Assembly (NCBI GenBank): GCA_019321725.1
Contig: CM033116.1
Location: 733,642-797,641, forward strand
Length of the DNA stretch: 64,000 nt
Reading direction: 5' to 3'
Source of the DNA: Paulownia fortunei
Taxonomy: Eukaryota > Streptophyta > Magnoliopsida > Lamiales > Paulowniaceae
Both the position numbers and the translations under genes were made by a program. Under the pieces are notes generated by a model. It searched no databases. It worked only from the letters and a program-made list of their open reading frames with translations, and was not told where the DNA came from. Numbering within the stretch: position 1 is the first letter of the stretch; each line of letters begins with the position of its first letter. Positions 62,135 to 64,000 of this stretch are shown here, one piece after another.

Positions 62135-62572
62135 ATGCCAAAGGTGAAGACGAACAGGGTAAAGTATCCAGAGGGATGGGAGTTGATTGAACCTACTCTA
62201 CGTGAACTACAAGCAAACATGAGAGAAGCTGAGAATGACCCACATGATGGAAAAAGAAAATGCGAGGCTATGTGGCCTATTTTCAAGATAGCCCATCAGA
62301 AGAGTCGGTACGTTTTTGATCTTTATCACAGGAGGAAGGAAATATCCAAGGAATTATACGAGTTCTGCTTGGATCAGGGATATGCAGATCGTAACTTAAT
62401 TGCAAAGTGGAAGAAGCCTGGTTATGAAAGGCTTTGCTGCCTGAGGTGCATTCAGCCTCGGGACCATAATTTTCAAACTACTTGTGTTTGCCGAGTCCCC
62501 AAGCATTTGCGAGAGGAGAAGGTCATAGAATGCGTGCATTGCGGCTGCGGGGGTTGTGCAAGTGGAGATTAA
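62135..62572 (+). CDS. BUD31: BUD31/G10 spliceosome-associated protein
   Basis: A single coding exon of 145 residues, the usual family length. It starts [20 protein letters not shown], continues with helices including [19 protein letters not shown] and [19 protein letters not shown], and ends with a cysteine-rich zinc-binding region: CCLRCIQ, then CVCRVP, then [12 protein letters not shown]31 (G10) is a nuclear component of the activated spliceosome, near the NineTeen complex, and stabilises the Bact-stage catalytic centre. Conservation is nearly complete to the last residue, so the gene looks functional. The upstream GC-rich triplet repeat is probably leader. In plants the coding region is commonly uninterrupted, so the lack of introns is not a sign of retroposition. 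Confidence 0.97.
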   Translation: MPKVKTNRVKYPEGWELIEPTLRELQANMREAENDPHDGKRKCEAMWPIFKIAHQKSRYVFDLYHRRKEISKELYEFCLDQGYADRNLIAKWKKPGYERLCCLRCIQPRDHNFQTTCVCRVPKHLREEKVIECVHCGCGGCASGD

Positions 62573-64000
62573 GGAGTGCACTTCAACTGGCAAAGTTACA
62601 CTGCATTTCAACTTATGGGAAAAGGGCTTGGCATCTACGATACAAGGGTAGGAGTTTTCTGCTTTTTAGAACAGTATCTTGTTAACACTGTTGTGCAAGC
62701 TAAATTTGAAGACATGCCTACTTTTCTTTTTTCGCAAATACATGAACCAGCTCAAATTATGAAGTGTTATTGACCATTATCGATTTCTTCTCTTTGTTTT
62801 GGTGGAAAATTTTGGAATTTTGATTTTGAATGGATTGAGGTTAAATTTCGCCGGGGATGACAAGATGACATGATTGCGCATCCACGGTAGTCACCTTGGG
62901 GTTGTTCTTGCTATGATGAATGTGTCAATATGCTAATCTGAGGCCTTCAATTTAATTTATTTTTTGTGCCTTCAATATTTGACAGTTTGTTCCTCTCCAG
63001 GATACCATGATACGGTTTCATTGCATTGCGTGTTCTTGGAGTTAATTTGTCTGTCAAGACTGCAGTGACCAGGATACTATGATACGGTTTGATTGCATTG
63101 CTTGTTTTTGGAGTTAATTTGGAGTTACAGTTTCATTGCATTGCAAGCTTCAGTTGATTTCTTATGCTTGTAGTTGGTTAAGAAAGTGCTGTTTAGGCGG
63201 GCCTCGTCCTCACGGACCTCTTCTGTAATTCGGAACCTAGGATTCTGATACAATTAAAAATTGTGGTAGCATGTACTGTTTTTCTTTTTTTTGGGTTTCC
63301 AAGTGGATGTTGACATGGTCCCCTTTCTTGTTTATAAATTTTGGGTTTCCATCTTCACCTTGAATAGACCTGCACAAAAATATTGCAGAGCTGCTGTGTT
63401 ATTCTGTCATGTAGATAGTGTAATGCCAGCAAACTGGAACTTTGATGCGGAATCTGCATATTGATATTTCACCATATTATGTCTTGATATTTCACCATAT
63501 TACGCATTTTCTTGTAAAGTTTCTAGTGTTCTATGTCATCCCACAACTGAATCATGATCCCATGATTCCGAGCCAAGTTCTAGGGCGTGCCTAGTAAGGT
63601 GAAGTGTCGCCTGGAGACAACAAATCAAGCTTTCCTTGATCAATCAATAGACTGGTTACATAATAGAAGGAAGCATGAGATCAATCGAACAAGATTCCAC
63701 AGATACACGAACGAATCTGCAACCTAAGATTGCATGGCCTGTTAGAGGGATTGATTGCAAAAACCAGTAGGATGTCACTCCCTGAAGATTTCAGAAATGG
63801 CTGACAAGAAAATGCTACTAAAACCACAGACCAAGCGACTTCAAGAATATGGCCCATGCCAATTGATACAAAACATTCACATTTACAGTCCAGATATAAG
63901 TAGGCTACACTTGCCAGCCAGCTTGCCAGCAAGGTGCGATGCGAAGTCATTATTGACTCTACATGTATTCATGGACTCCTATCTCCCAGAGTTCAATTAT
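62573..64000. other. BUD31 3' UTR and right-end spacer
   Basis: The BUD31 3' UTR runs for an unknown distance. A 72-bp direct duplication lies at 62997-63140. From about 63590 to 64000 the base composition becomes more gene-like, but I recognise no coding exon; it could be the 3' UTR of a minus-strand gene starting beyond the window. Confidence 0.35.
62997..63140. repeat. Two-copy tandem repeat, 72-bp unit, 3' of BUD31
   Basis: CCAGGATAC[CT]ATGATACGGTTT starts at 62997 and 63069. Both copies continue with ATTGCATTGC, GTT[CT]TTGGAGTTAATTTG. A third partial match, GTTTCATTGCATTGC, begins near 63129. Confidence 0.8.

Noticed and set aside
62050..62286. Minus-strand ORF with a poly-arginine stretch
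   Set aside because: It is the antisense of BUD31 and its triplet-repeat leader.
63681..63950. Minus-strand 89-codon ORF at the right end
   Set aside because: No recognisable domain or splice structure; may be UTR of a gene outside the window, but not supportable as coding.

Overview
This is nuclear DNA from a flowering plant, almost certainly a eudicot. It is AT-rich, has GT-AG introns and long intergenic stretches full of microsatellites and small tandem duplications, and its gene families are plant-specific (CC-type glutaredoxins, an NPH3/BTB adaptor, a TIR1-type auxin receptor with a miR393 site, a membrane-anchored ubiquitin-fold protein). I saw no rRNA, tRNA, CRISPR or prokaryotic operon structure.

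Layout. 1-930: a decayed transposable element with an inverted repeat of its own tail. About 1500-1930: LTR-like sequence. 2296-2586 (-): the first two coding exons of a LUMINIDEPENDENS-like gene; the rest lies left of the window or is lost. 3050-12056 (-): an eleven-exon CW-type zinc-finger gene of about 1655 residues, with two likely introns in its 3' UTR. 12.1-19.0 kb: intergenic. 19078-22767 (+): a four-exon NPH3/BTB gene of the SETH6 type, 633 residues, with a 64-bp tandem duplication across its stop codon. 23.7-26.5 kb: a small graveyard holding an unrecognised broken gene, a MITE-like element and a frameshifted fragment of the chloroplast NDH subunit gene NdhT/CRRJ. 28-38.8 kb: three CC-type glutaredoxin genes (GRXS6-like, GRXC11-like, GRXC13/14-like). 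40.7-44.5 kb (+): a MUB gene with 5' UTR introns. 49681-52905 (-): TIR1, three coding exons, 587 residues. 53-62 kb: a gene-poor interval. 62135-62572 (+): BUD31/G10, a spliceosome component.

The genes do not form a pathway. The order CW zinc finger, three glutaredoxins, TIR1 matches, from memory, Arabidopsis At3g62900, At3g62930/62950/62960 and At3g62980. The NPH3 gene next to glutaredoxins recalls the paralogous block At2g47860-47880. The window therefore looks like a conserved eudicot gene block expanded by intergenic growth.

I did not find a convincing undescribed biological system. The most useful leads are a predicted MUB upstream ORF whose stop overlaps the main start codon, the 3' UTR introns of the zinc-finger gene, the duplication at the SETH6 stop, and the LUMINIDEPENDENS and NdhT fragments. 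Exon joins were checked by hand for reading phase and family similarity; no alignment or expression data were available.
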